The notes under the pieces are model-generated. The model ran no database searches. It had not been told where the DNA came from and saw nothing but the letters and a program-made list of their open reading frames with translations. A stretch of DNA of 64,000 nucleotides from Embiotoca jacksoni (Eukaryota; Chordata; Actinopteri; Embiotocidae). A program made the translations under genes and the position numbers. Positions 37,333 through 50,656 of this stretch are shown one piece after another. Within the stretch, counting starts at the first letter, position 1; each line of letters starts with the position of its first letter. The stretch lies in contig JAKOON010000006.1 of NCBI GenBank assembly GCA_022577435.1, positions 22,525,678 to 22,589,677 on the forward strand, read 5' to 3'.

Positions 37333-39444
37333 TTTGCCCAGACAGATAACTCTGTCCGGGCTTGCATTCCATACAAATGTGCTTGGCACAAAAGAATGTA
37401 ATTAGTTGCTGAAAAGCAAAGGAATGGGAAAAAAAAGAAGCACATTTCATTAAGAGCACTTGTTACGGCGGCTGATTTGACGGATAGAAATTTGTTATGT
37501 TTCTCTCTAAATCTCTTGATCTCTCACATTTGCAAGCAAAGAGGTGGGTGGAGAGGGAGGGGGATTGAAATACAAAATCAATGTCAGGTCGCGTGCAGGA
37601 AAAGAGTTGCAACCTTGTTTTGGCTGAGCGTTTACAGAGAAGCTGAGCTCTTTAAAACACACATTAAATCCACAGTGTAATTATTTTTTAAAGGAATGAT
37701 AAAACTGAAACGATTTTCACAGCGGTCACCTAGTCAAGGACAACAGACAGTCTGTTGGTTTCACAGTTATAAACAGAGAAATACAAGAGTATCTAAAGAG
37801 CCGGTCTTGTTGTTTGCAGCCCTCCACTGTTCCTCCACATCCTGACACTCATTTGGGGTTTTTCAGTTTAAAACTGAAAGGCTAAAACTACAGCAGCTCA
37901 ACACAAACAGATCCGAAACAACATGACACGAGTCTCTGGTGAATTATTTACTAAAAATGCCTTTTGGCTTGTTTCTTTCTCCAAGATAGAAAAATCTCAT
38001 GGTTGTGGCATTTTCTATTAAATACCCAACCCCCACTATCCCGCAGAGAGTGATGCTGTGGATAAAAAAAAACATAAAAAGAAAAGGCCCAGTGGCTTTT
38101 GCTGGCAAACAGGAACAACATAGGATTAGTGCTACATGTGAGCAATATTAAACAGCAGATATGCTCCACTGGTTGGACTACATCATTTGTGCAGAAACTG
38201 ATAAGCACTACACTGGTTGTGCCTTTCACCTAGATTGATCCTCCTGAGACGTTTTAACCAGTTTCCAAACAAGCAGGCTTGAATTTTTCAAAATGCTTGA
38301 TTTCCTCGGGCAGTTTTATTTTTCTGTGATAGTCAAAGACTTTTTCATCATACCAAGAATAAATTCCTCGGTTAAACAATATAGTGGCATCATTGTGCTA
38401 CATGGCTAATCTGAATTTAATCCTTGAAATATACAATTTTCCTACATGCATATGAAACCCCAGCAAGCAAAGCGGTAGCTTCTCACTGAGAAGATCAGCA
38501 TTTACAATGAAAACACACAACTCTGCATGAATGCAACGTGCTTCAATTCATTTGGAAGTGTATCCTTTGTGTTTGTCTGACAGCTTGTTAACGTTCTATC
38601 AAACCAGCAGCCTGCTGAATCTCTCACAGTAAAACTGCTGTTATCCTACATGCTGTCTTCCTGTTCACACACAACCATGCATCAACCTGCAGCCCTATAC
38701 AAACACACACACTCTGATTCCTAGATGGACATTTCATCACAAAAAGATCACCGATACATCATTTGTGTTTGTGTCACTCTGGTAGTGAGCAGGGAGGAAA
38801 TAAACAGTGCAGTTCTTAGGGACTATACTTTCAGCAGCAGATGGATCCAGCAGCAGTTTGTGTGTGGCTCTTGCGAGTATTTTGTGCAGCACGATTGTGA
38901 GACTGTGTCAAATTAACCTACAGTGTCTGTGTGTTTAGGTAATGACGCATTTACGTGAAGCTGACTGATGTCTTTTTAATACTTTTTGGACAAAAAAAAG
39001 AAACAGACAAAAGGTCTGAATATATTGTTATTGTTCCTAATTTGGGGAATGAGCCAATCAGACAGCTCTCATATCAGCCACCCAACCCATTAAACCTTAT
39101 CTTTATAAGGTACCAACAACAATGGGTGAAACATTTCATGTCACAATGGAATCCTCAAAATTCTCAGTGCATGGTGTGTTTCTGGACTTTTTTGCACACA
39201 GTAGTTACCTGCTGAAAATTGATTACAGCGAAAAGCTTATTTATCCTGGAGTAAATGGAATATTATCCGCTTGAGTCAAAAAATAAATCAAACAAAAAAG
39301 CATCTGCTGGTCAGGCATTCCCACACTCAGGAGATTCATGTTTAGTAATTCAAGGTCTCCGACAGGGTAAAGTCTCCACCAGCTGCCTGAACTCAGAGAC
39401 GGGATATTGGTTTTCACATGCAGCACATGAAACAACTGAGTCTA

Positions 39445-39448
<4 letters not shown>

Positions 39449-39529
<81 letters not shown>
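39449..39529. repeat. (TG)n microsatellite, about 40 units
   Basis: Uninterrupted TG repeat. Confidence 0.95.
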
Positions 39530-39530
<1 letters not shown>

Positions 39531-40506
39531 ACAGAGCAGGTAATACAACCATCATTTGCTGATTTGTTGTGCCAAAGGGTTTGGATTCAGTTCCACGTCT
39601 AGTCTCTGTCGGCCACATCAACTAATACTGCCCGAGGGACACAAACCAGCATATAAAGACTGGTGCGTACACACGGCATAAGGATGTGTAACTACATACT
39701 GACAACACTGAAGACACCCACACACATCTGAAAACACATATGCAGATACTATATTATTTTTTACCCCTGGTTGTTAATCGGCATTCCTGTGCCAGTGTTG
39801 ATGAGATTTCATTGCTGTGAAACGAAATATTTCAGGATTAATGAGGTATGTGTACACTCTGCTTTACGTGGATTCAGAGCCTAACCTAACCCAAGGGAAA
39901 TAACTCACATTAATCCAAATCTAGACGGTTTTGTAATAGTTTGGGACAACATGATGTTTCACTGAGTGGATTACAGCCCATCAACAGTGTCACATTTCCT
40001 TCCACCTTATTCTCCATTCCTCAACCCCATGTAAGAAATTCCTTTCGTCATGCAGGTGCAGGAACGTATACGTCCAACAGCAACACGACCGGATGTCCCT
40101 GTGGGACGAGGTGAACGCATATCTGCAGAAGATCACAGGAACGGGTCAGGCAGCAGAATTCAATCTGAGAAACATGGAAATCCACCAAACAACAAAACCC
40201 TCAGCGTATTGACTTTATAGGTTTACTTTAAGGCCACCAGTTTAATTTATTTCGTATTTTGAGTTCTGTTCATCGTCAGGGTGGATGAGTTTAAAAACTA
40301 CAACACAAAGACGTAAAGGGACGAGGGAGCGGGAAAGAATAGAAGGACGAAAGGAAACGTAGTAATAGTTTAGTTGAAGAGGTGTGCGTGACATTCACCT
40401 GTCAGTCACCTGTCGGGAACATGAAGGAGTCCTTCTGAAGGTTCATGTCATTAAGTGTCATTCAGCCGGTTCTATGATTTTGAATACAACGTTAACATTG
40501 GCGGAG

Positions 40507-40558
40507 ATGTCTTTGTTTTGACAACTTGACATTTACCAAGTTGTCAAAACAAAGACAT
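40507..40558. repeat. Perfect 22-bp inverted repeat with 8-nt loop
   Basis: Left arm 40507-40528 starts atgtctttgttttgac; right arm 40537-40558 is its exact reverse complement; the loop is acatttac. The stem stops abruptly at both ends. It lies 18 bp before a long (GT)n tract. It could form a cruciform in DNA or a hairpin in RNA from either strand. Confidence 0.9.
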
Positions 40559-40574
40559 GCAGAGTGGCTTGTGT

Positions 40575-40575
<1 letters not shown>

Positions 40576-40646
<71 letters not shown>

Positions 40647-40663
40647 TGTTGGGGGGGGGGGGG
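40576..40663. repeat. (TG)n microsatellite ending in a G-run
   Basis: About 37 TG units with one ta interruption, followed by thirteen or so consecutive G. It lies 18 bp after the perfect hairpin at 40507-40558. Confidence 0.95.
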
Positions 40664-42148
40664 AGTGTTCTAGTAAATGGGTCATAGGCAGATATTGTGA
40701 TTGTCAGAAGGCCTGATGCAGCTGTCCTATTCGCTCCGTGGGGAAATGGTGTTAAGCTCCGTTATGATTGCTGGGAGCTCGTTGTTTCGGCTCCAGACAA
40801 TATTCTGCTCGGGCCCTGATCAATGGAGTAAAAATAGCTTTGCAATGAAATAGTGAGTGTGTCAAATGGCTAGGTGCCTCCTGGCATCTCCCCACAGCGC
40901 CAGAGGGAACGACGTAACGCTGCATTCGCATCATGAGGGACTACCCAGCAGAACAATTTGACACTTCAAGGACTTGGAAGCGTTTTGAGCGTCTGATCTG
41001 AGACCTGCACGGCAAGAAATGAAGTGTTTACACAGCTCCTGATCTACTTCGTTCTTATTCAGCTGATTGCAAAAGAAATACTGCAATCGGAAACGTATTG
41101 GTGATTAATCATCAGGAGAAGGTTCAGCAAGAGCAGATTTAACGGGTTCAGAGAAAAGATAACGAAAGAGGGCAAACAGAGAAAGCGATGGAAAAGAAAG
41201 ACAGGGAACGAGTACACTTCACACAAACACACACAGGCAGGACAATCTCGAACAGAACAAACTCCAGAGCACGATGCAGAATCCTGGACGACGCTGAAGT
41301 ATTTCCACCCAAACTTTTATGATGAAGTCTCCTATTGGAGGCGACCACCACACAGAAAGTTTTGGCTTCTTGCATCTGATTGTTTCATTTTATCATGATG
41401 AAATATGTCCATGAGAACAGCTGAGAGGATAAAGCCAAAACATCTTTTCTCCAATCATGGAAAAAAACAGACAGCGGCCCCTGTGTACATTAGCGACGAC
41501 TGTTTTATGTCGTCTCAGTGGGCCAATCTGCAGAGCTTTTTAGCTCAGTAGCCTTGTCACACAAAACAAGTGCAACCTTAGATCTCCCCCAGCTGTTGTG
41601 GAGTGTTTGTGCGTTTTTTAACACCTGGCTCCTACAGTGCCTCCTCATTCTTCATCCCTGCTTGGCTTGGTTTTGGCAGACACACAGGTCTGTTAGCTGT
41701 AGTGTCCTGAAGTAGCTCCCTGTGCGCTCTCTGTCTCGACTTTTTCCTCTTTCTTCGTGTTTGCCTGTGAAACACTTGTCCACAGTGGTCCCCCGCAGCT
41801 GCGCTGCACAGTAGGTGTGTTCTACTTTGCTTTGCAAACTTTCACTGGATAAATCAACACCAAAATCTACATCTGAATGCAAATCAGCAAGCTGAAGTTA
41901 ATAAATCTTGACAATGATTTTAACTTTCCCTGAGGGAATTGGGGAGAGAAGTAGCATAAATCATTAAAGGTTATGATGCCATACTATATAATACAATCAC
42001 CAGTACAGAGGGGATACAGAGAACCAGAACCAAAACAGCATCTACACAGGACTGATAGTGCTGATGATCAATACAGTCATTTCAACTCATGTTCAAATAT
42101 CAAAACTCGCTTCATGACCAGTACAGGAAAAAAAACAGCTCTCTAGAA

Positions 42149-42480
42149 GGAACTCCGTAGATGGAGGGCTCTATTTTTTTTTTACCGGCGCGAAGCTGGT
42201 TGAAGCAGAGATCCAAACGTAATTTGCAATTTCTTTCTGCGCTTGTGCATTGAAGCAATTTTCGTGGATCAACATGAACCCAGCGGCGCCAAGATGGGCG
42301 GAACGGCACAACAGTGGATGTGTCGGTAAAGGATGGCGCTCATGTGGTGCAATTTTGGTTTCAATTTTGAGGTGAAATCATGCTTGCGCCTCTGCCAGCT
42401 CCAAGCCAGGTCTAAGTGTAGCGCAGCCAGCACAGGCCTTTTCTTAGCTATAAATGGGCAGAGCGCACACAAACAGACCG
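42149..42480 (+). repeat. Possible Harbinger-like repeat fragment
   Basis: Starts gagggctctatttttttttt and is then rich in ggcgc/cgcgaag motifs (atcaacatgaacccagcg, atggcgctcatgtggtgc), as in fish elements beginning GGGCTCTATTTT. The matching inverted end (aaatagagccc) is not visible downstream. Confidence 0.38.
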
Positions 42481-43900
42481 ATCCAAACTCCCACGGTCAG
42501 GTTTGGTGCACGTTCTATGTGTTGAATGCATCTTACATAAATATATAAAACAATTTTTTTGTAATGCAATCTTCTGATTCGGTTATGAATTGGAGGTGAA
42601 TCAGGCAGTTGGCACATCATGACGTAGCAGCCAATCTCAGCCATGACATATAAAAGACACACGGGTTAACTACAAATTTATTGAAATTAAAATTATGTAT
42701 ACACTGCATATACATATTGGGAAACAATTCAAAAGTCTTTTCATCCACTCCTCTGGTTTAGAAATCTACCACTACTCCTCGACCACAGTGTGACGCTGTG
42801 TCATTTACACACAGAAGGTTAAAGCAGTTTACATACAGTTGCTTCGGTCATTTAATTCATGATTGGAAAGTAAACAATTTGCACACAAAGTATCGGTGCA
42901 GTTAATCTCTTAACACCACAGCATCAGTGACGTTGGGAGCACATTGGTCTTCATCAGTGTTGTTAATAAATGAGTTGCATCGGGAGCTTTAAATGTGAAT
43001 AATTAACTTCTGCTCACTCCTCAACATCGTTCCAGCACCTGATTTCACTATATTGGATGAGTGTTCTTTCTTCACTTTGATATTTAATTAATAATGAAAT
43101 AGCAAATGCTGTTTTGAGTTAAATTATCTGCAGTCGCATCGCTTGATATGCTGATCTCGGCGGCCCCCATGGAGGTCGACTCGTTGTACCATGAATTGAG
43201 GGATTGGAGCCTGAACCTCCAGACAAGTACGTCAGTTTCCTCCTGTGTAAAGTTTGGATGGTGGTGTTGGTCTGCTCCTTCTTCAGTGATTAGAAACTGA
43301 CAATACGCTGCACCACAGTACACACCTTCTAATGATATGTTCCTCCTACTTCACCGAAAAAAGAGCCCTGATTTTTAGTCCAATCGCACTGAATTTATCT
43401 GTGTAGGAGGTAACGACAATGAGGGATCGTTGATCAAAACAAAGGTTAAGGGATACATTTCTTGTCAGCTCACCCAACATTCATTTAAAAGAAACTGCCA
43501 CTTTAATAAAATAATATTGGTAAAATAATAGAGTTGCTTTGTGTTGTAAAGCATGTTGGTGAATTAAGTCATTCCCCAACAGTTTGATTTCTATGACTAT
43601 TTCCATTCATAACCATTCATTAATGCATGATTCTCTCTAAAGACAGTTTAGATCATCATTTATATCAGCTGGGAGAGTAAGTGGACAAGAGATCCTTTCC
43701 AATGACATCACATAAGAGATACGATTGGTCAGGAAACCAGTGTATTGTCAGTCACGTCTCTCAGCCGAGTCACAACAAGATCTATGACGCCATGATCCAT
43801 GAATCTGACGCAGTGATATCAGTGTGTGCTGTGTCGTTTAAACCTGGCGTTATTTACACCTTTAATGCAAATCAGTCAGACATAAACATATAAAGAAACA

Positions 43901-43904
<4 letters not shown>

Positions 43905-43966
<62 letters not shown>
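43905..43966. repeat. (CA)n microsatellite
   Basis: About 30 CA units. Confidence 0.95.
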
Positions 43967-43969
<3 letters not shown>

Positions 43970-46565
43970 CAACGCGCATGCTACATGCATCAGCGGTGAA
44001 ACGGCCACCTAGCAGTTAGCTGTTGGCTAATGGTATTCTGCTGGTTGATGTTTCCTACCACAGAGGAAAAGAAAAAAACACTGTGATTATAGCGAGTGAA
44101 GCAGAGATTATGTCTAAGAGGCTGCAATCAGGAGACAGAATATCTCCAGATGTAAGGCTCGTCTTAAACGCTTTGCTTAGTTTTACATACTCCGTACCTT
44201 CTGTTCCACATCGTGCCTGCAGCACATATCTGCTTTAATGAGCCATATGTCTGATTGGGCCAATAAACTCTTACTTCTTCTATTCATATTTAGTAGAAAA
44301 GGGTGCTACAGTTGGGAAGCATACATCCCAGCTGACACATTTACATTCACACCTACAGCTACATTCATGTCTTTGGACGGTTGGAGGAAGCGAGAGCAGC
44401 TGGTGAAGCAGAGCAGAGAGAGAACATGCAAACTGCACACAGAAAAGGTCCCGGTCCCTTTATTAATACAGTGACTATAATTATTAGGTACAAATGAGAG
44501 TCTGCAAAGGACACGCCTCCAACTCCCACCATGTGCTGCGACTGAGAGGGAGTGAAAATTTGTTTGAAATGAGTCAAACTCAACAGCTTAACATAGTTCA
44601 TAAAAGCTTGAACTAATAATAAATAAGGATCAGCTTGCGGTGCTGTAAAAAATAAATAATAAATATCTATTTCGGTACTTTTAATTGCTTTTAAATATGT
44701 TTGAGGGCAGTTTTCAATTGTACCATCACCTGACTTCATACTTCCAGATAATGATATCTGCTTCACCAGGTCCAGTCTGATCAACCATATCACATGACGT
44801 GTACCTCCGGCAGAAATACAACAAAACCAGTCCCAAAAAAAAGACAGCGTCTGTGACCTCGTGACGTTTTAATGAACAAAAGAGCCACTCGCACTGAACT
44901 CACTCACCTCCGTCCTCCACATCACATCCAGCACATTCATGCATTGCTTCCTGTGTGTTCACTGATCAGACGGCTGCAGTTTTACACATTTGCATAGAAA
45001 ATGTGGCCCGGAGCTACTTTACAAAGTCAGAAGCTTCTCCGCTTCATTATGATTATATATAGAACCACTAACCCAGCTGAAAAATCTATTTTTGGACAAC
45101 TCACAGTGCAAGAAAGGGGCAGTATGATCTGTGTCTTCAGCGTCCAAAACATAATAAAGTCTTTGTATGTTAACACGAACATGCAGTTTACACGGTGTCA
45201 TAAAGTTAATCATGTGTATGTGTGCATGTTCAGTCACTAACCAGTGTCCTGCTGAAGAGGCAGCTTAAGTGTGGGGGATTGTGTTGAAAACCCAAAACAA
45301 GTCATCAAGCCAGCGCATCACAAACATGCTAATTAGATGAAGGACTGCAGTGTCACTCTCCCCTCCACACGACTCACACTCAAAACACACAGACCCACAA
45401 CTGAGGCTGGACGGCTAACTGTGCACACATAAATCCTTCCCATCATGCACCTTCCCCACGTACAGACGGCTATAATTTAAAGGAGGAAATGGAAATTACA
45501 AAGAGCGCGGTGCTTAACCCTTCTTTCGCTGCTTGTGAGAGGATTTTGTTGGTTGCTGTCCTTCCTTTAAAATCTCACAGGGGATAAGAAATGGAAAGGA
45601 AAAGAGCGAGTCCGTCCCTTTCACTCTTCCTCTTTCATTATCCCTGTCTTCCTCTTTTATAGGTTTGTGAGATCATGTCAGCCTTTTGTTCTCCTGGACT
45701 ATAAGCTAGTGCTAAGCCACTGCGTCCCCCGGGCACAGTTACAGTAACAGCCATGATGATGGAAAAACACGTGCTAGAACCATCGAGTCTCCCGCCTGTG
45801 AGCGGAGAGGAGAAACAGACTGCGAGAAGAACAAAAGAGAAACACAACATTAACTCAAACCACTCTGACAAGTTCACAGCCAGCTCGGATTTGATTGGAA
45901 GTTTGTTTGGATTTCTGTGCTCGGTTTAACTCGGACCGAGCGGCGTTAACGGATCACGTCAGAGAAGCACGACAGTAGGAAAGCTGTGGTTAATGGGACC
46001 TGGCAACCGGGTTAATCTGAGCTGTGGTGTCGGGCATTAACAGGTGGGGAAGGAAATGTTGAGCAATCACAATATTTCCATGACATACTCAAGTGTATAC
46101 GCAAACGCACACACACACGCTATGCACCGTCCCCTGAAGTCAGTTTTTTCCGGCTAATGTGCCCTTCGGGGAGATGATTTGTGCGTGTGCGGTATAAATT
46201 AGGCCCATGCACGGGGGACACCACAACAGAGATACAATACGTTACCGTCTCTTTCAACAGACACCTTCTGTCTGCCTCCTCAGACAGCAAACAAGACACA
46301 CAACCAAAACCTTCTCATCTCTCCGTCGAGTTAAGGAAGTGTAAAACGGGCATGCCACATGTCCATCTCCCAGTGTACTAATCGTTGAGCTCCTCTGTTG
46401 AACCTTTTTATTTTCATTTCAGTCTCTAAAATTGTGGCATTTCTGTTAGTTCAGTTGATATCCGAAGCCAAAGGAGTCAAACGAAGCAAAAAACTAACAA
46501 AAAAAACCCCACAAAAATACATTTAAAACATTTTAGGCATGGCCATAAAATAAAACAGCATTTAC

Positions 46566-46568
46566 ACA

Positions 46569-46615
<47 letters not shown>

Positions 46616-46621
46616 ACGCAC
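46566..46621. repeat. (CA)n microsatellite with CG interruptions
   Basis: CA repeat ending in cgcacacgcacacgcac. Confidence 0.9.
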
Positions 46622-46837
46622 ATTGATCCGGCACAGGAAGGGAGGAACTTAATTACTCTCCTGACATCAGACCACAGTGTATCATGACATGAGTGAGACG
46701 CATGAGTAAGGGCCACGATTACAAACAGACCCCGCGTTCATGGAGGATTTAGCTCCACTTTAAGGCCTGAAGCAGTCCACTTCTCAGTCCTAAATCTCAA
46801 AAGTGAGTCGGCTTTTAAGCCATAAATTCTGTTGGCT

Positions 46838-46925
46838 GAAAAGTAATCGGAGTACCCGACCGAGCCAGTGGCACCGCAGCCGGGGATTGAATCCAAGTCC
46901 CTGTGGTGTTGGGCAATTTTGACTT
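46838..46925 (-). repeat. Possible tRNA-derived SINE fragment
   Basis: The minus strand reads ggattcaatccccggctgcg, close to the RNA polymerase III B-box (GGTTCGANTCC), followed by ccactggctcggtcgggtac, wording typical of fish SINE bodies. An A-box and a tail are not evident. Confidence 0.32.
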
Positions 46926-47529
46926 CATCTGCTCTGCTCGGGCACCCATCAAAACCCACATCAGATCGAGTTTCATGTTTTCTTCTGTGACATGAGTTAA
47001 AGAAATACACACAGTGTGTTTCTTTACCCTGCTGCAATATTGTGCTCTACGTAGGTTTTGGCGTCACTGTTGCCTCCTCATTTTTTGTAGTTTAATGATA
47101 TCCAATATTCTGTTTTCAATCAGAGTTCATTTTGAGTCTTTGATTGGTCGTGCAGCAACGGGACCTCACAGAAGTTTATCTATTCCCAGGTTAGGTTTGC
47201 TCCAGATGTCGTTGCATTGAATATTATTTACACTTACGCTTTCAAAAATATTAAAGCAGTGCGGCTGAGAGTCATACATTTGTAAAAAAAGATCTTGCTG
47301 AAATGATATTCATATACATAAATATATGTATATATACATATCTGCCCATGTAGTCACTTTGTGCACAAAGTAACTTTTTAGCAACTATTAAAATTATACA
47401 GCAATAAGTTCTAACCACAGAATGTGTATAAAAGTGTTCGTAGCTTCCAGGTCTGAAAAATGAGTCTGATGCAAAAGTGCCTTCAGCTGCAATACCACCG
47501 AGTGCCAATAGAGGTTGGCGCTAAAAAAT

Positions 47530-47937
47530 ATCCATAGACTCCCATTCAACATTCTCTCATTAAATTCAAAGTCAATAAAATGTGTCCAACAGTTATCTCG
47601 GTGTTGTTAGCTAAAGTCATTCCTTCTTATTAGTTTTCTGGTGGTCCATCTGAAAATAATCCCTCATTAATTGTAAAATAAGCCTCATAGGCCCGTGTCT
47701 GTTCGATTGACAGACCTGTGGTGCAGTCAGGTTACAGCTATCCGTGGGTGGAACGTAGTATCGTCGGGTTTCCAATCAGATCCACCGCTCGCTCCTCCCC
47801 CAGCTTGTCCAAATATGGTCGCTTCCTGCTCCAAACTGTTCCGCGCTAGTAAGATGGCGCCGACTAAAATCCGAACTCAAAGCTCCATAACGGCCTTTCA
47901 CAAACCAACGGGTGACGTCAATATTGATTGGCTCTAA
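47530..47937 (+). repeat. Dispersed teleost repeat, copy 2
   Basis: Second copy of the repeat at 1185-1826, in the same orientation. Shared landmarks are cttattagttttctg (47625), gattgacagacctgtggtgc (47705), ggttacagctatccgtggg, cgctcgctcctcc and a terminal gggtgacgtca. It begins near ccatagactcccattcaa. Class unknown. Confidence 0.7.
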
Positions 47938-48265
47938 CACTCGAAATCTAAATTATTTTAAGAATTACGTGCACCTACAATTATTAATGCCCAATCGCAG
48001 AAATTCCGCACAAACACATTTGCCTTTTGTGTTTGTCTCTATGTGTGTAACAGAGTGCGACCAGCCAACTGCGCCTGAGGGTGAAGAGATGTCTGCTTCA
48101 TTTAAGCACACAGAAGAGCAAAGTGTGCGTGTGTGTGTGTGTGTACAGTCAGCCGTGCTTTTGTGCATGTATAACCTGCTACACAAAGGAGCAGCCCCTG
48201 TCACATAATAATGTCTGCTGAAATACTACCAAAGTGACAAACCAGGTCACACATACACAATGCGG

Positions 48266-48269
<4 letters not shown>

Positions 48270-48355
<86 letters not shown>
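48270..48355. repeat. (CA)n microsatellite, about 43 units
   Basis: Uninterrupted CA. A short GT block lies about 130 bp upstream (48125-48144). Confidence 0.95.
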
Positions 48356-48358
<3 letters not shown>

Positions 48359-48954
48359 CTATGTGTGTTTGAGTGACTGCTCTGCTTTTGCCTTCCGGCT
48401 GACAGTGACCTCCGAGCTGAGTCTGTCTCCGTGTCTGTGAGTGTGTCAAGTGCTGACCTTACTAGAACTCCTAGCATCCCCTCTGGTCGTGGTCTACCTC
48501 ATCTGTCACACCAGTGCCAGCGGGGACTGGTATACAGAGAGCTGCTGAGGAGGTGTATGCAGATGGCACTTTTAACAAAGCGCTGGAGCAATATTGACTA
48601 AGTAGTAAAGAAAATACAATAAACGGACTGAAGGTTTTCCCCTGCAGGAATCGGTTAAATGTTTCGGCATAAAGAGAGAGACACCTGTTCACTGCTCACT
48701 GAAAAGGATGCAATGACTCATCTGCATGGTGCGGACAAGGTCGAGGGACACTCTGGATGTCTCTGATCTAGCCACTAATTGCAGATGTGTTTATATCTAG
48801 TTTGTCAGGTACATTTTGCAGTAGGTGTAGGTGTAGGAGTTATCTGGGTTATCCAGGTTGGATTAGCGAGGTTAGAAATGACATTAAAAGACAAAAAAGG
48901 CAGTGAGATGACTCTCACAACCAAGAAGTACATTCATAAATATATTTTTTTTTA

Positions 48955-49207
48955 AAAATGCAATAATGAATGCAACTTCAAGCAAACTACGCAATATTTG
49001 TGCGTGCTTGGGATTTTTTTTAAATTCACGATTTTTCCGCAAAAAAAATTGTCAGCCGAAGCTGTGCTGAAAGTATTACAGCACTTTCCGCAAAAACTCA
49101 CTTAAGACCGCAAATAACATCGCAATTTTTGACAAAATCTGCCACAATATCAAACATTTTCCATCGCAACAATTCTAAAAAAATTCTGCGAAATCCTGGA
49201 GGGACTG
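48955..49207 (-). mobile_element. CAGTCCCTCC-ended family, copy C (internally deleted fragment)
   Basis: Ends with aaatcctggagggactg at 49207, matching the terminal repeat of copy B. The body keeps the gaagctgtgctgaaagtatt segment and a gcaatttttgacaaaatctg segment seen near the other end of copy B, joined by an internal deletion. The left terminal repeat is absent. Confidence 0.65.
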
Positions 49208-49589
49208 ATTTACTTTTGTCATATCGTCACAAAGTGACATCCATTAGTTGCCGACATATCCAGCCAACTAAAACAAAACAAAAAAATCAGTCCTGTTTAT
49301 AATATACAACAATATTCGAGGAATCAAACCCACTTCTGATTTGTATGAGCTGATTAGTCTGCTATATTGTGTGGCATACATATTCATATCAGAATCCATG
49401 TAGATAAAAGTTTTGATTCCTCCTGCTGATTCTGGACACAAAAAGGCGACGCTGGTGGAGGAGGTGGAAGAGAAATAGATGCAATGCAGCACTGAAATGA
49501 GAGTGTGCTCGATTAGTTGTTTCTGCTGTGTGAAGTTCCTTCATCTGTAAATGAAAGAATGAATGTCTGTGTATGGCGCATGTGTCTGT

Positions 49590-49614
49590 GAGTGTGTGTG
49601 TGTGTGTGTGTGTG
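49590..49614. repeat. Short (GT)n microsatellite
   Basis: About 12 GT units, with further GT-rich text at 49700-49720. Confidence 0.85.
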
Positions 49615-50305
49615 TACGCTACATAATACATACAGTGCATTCAAGGCTTGAGTGTGTATCGAGGTGTACATGAGTGCGTCTGTGCTCAGGTTTGCGTGCA
49701 TGTGTGTGTGTGTGTGTCTGTGGGCAGCACAGCAGAACAGATGGTCCTTTGCGGATCACCATTTGCCATAATCGTCTGTATTTCACTAACTCATAATTAT
49801 CTTGATTGGAGCTGCATGCTGCATGAATAACTGTGACATGTGACACATGCCACTCAGTCTGTGCTCATCATACTGCAGAACCTGCAGCGTGTTCACATCC
49901 AGTCTCCACTCTTCTGTTTACCATTGCCGACTTTATAACCTGTGTTATGGCAATACAAAAAAAATATGTCATAAATATATGACACACTGCAGCAACGAGT
50001 TACATCATGCATCTAATGCAACACATTTTATATGTATTTGGCATCGCTGCTGCATTATTGTGTTGCAAATTACTCTGAATATGCACTTTATGCACTCAGG
50101 CTGTTGTGATCATTATAACTGTCTTTGTCACACGCTTATAACACAGATTACACATGTGAACAGGTGCATATTTGCCATTAACCTGACAGGAGAAATAACG
50201 GGCGGATGGTACAGAGAGCTAAGTGGAAAGACCGGCCTGTAGGATCTGTCCCTGGTGTAAAAAATGAGCGCTGCCAAGGTTAGGGGTCTCCAGCTGTTCC
50301 ATCCC

Positions 50306-50308
<3 letters not shown>

Positions 50309-50371
<63 letters not shown>

Positions 50372-50392
50372 ACTGTGTATGTGTGTGTCTGC
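50309..50392. repeat. (GT)n microsatellite
   Basis: About 30 pure GT units followed by an interrupted tatgactgtgtatgtgtg tail. Confidence 0.95.
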
Positions 50393-50542
50393 ATGTGGTA
50401 ATGAGGGACTTCTGTGATGAGTGGCTCCTCACACATCTATATCTCCCTCCCTTCACTTCAGCCCTCTCTCTTTATAATCAGTGTACTTGCAGCACAGCAC
50501 TGGAGGAAACCTGTGGAAAGTGATTTATTACAGTCACTCTCA

Positions 50543-50572
50543 ACGCACGCACACACACACACACACGCACGC

Positions 50573-50604
<32 letters not shown>

Positions 50605-50621
50605 GCACGCACGCACGCACG

Positions 50622-50652
<31 letters not shown>

Positions 50653-50656
50653 GCAC
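50543..50656. repeat. (CA)n/(CG)n alternating purine-pyrimidine array
   Basis: CA blocks with cgcacgcacgca and gcgcgcgc insertions. It lies 150 bp after the GT tract at 50309, with complementary sequence. Confidence 0.95.
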
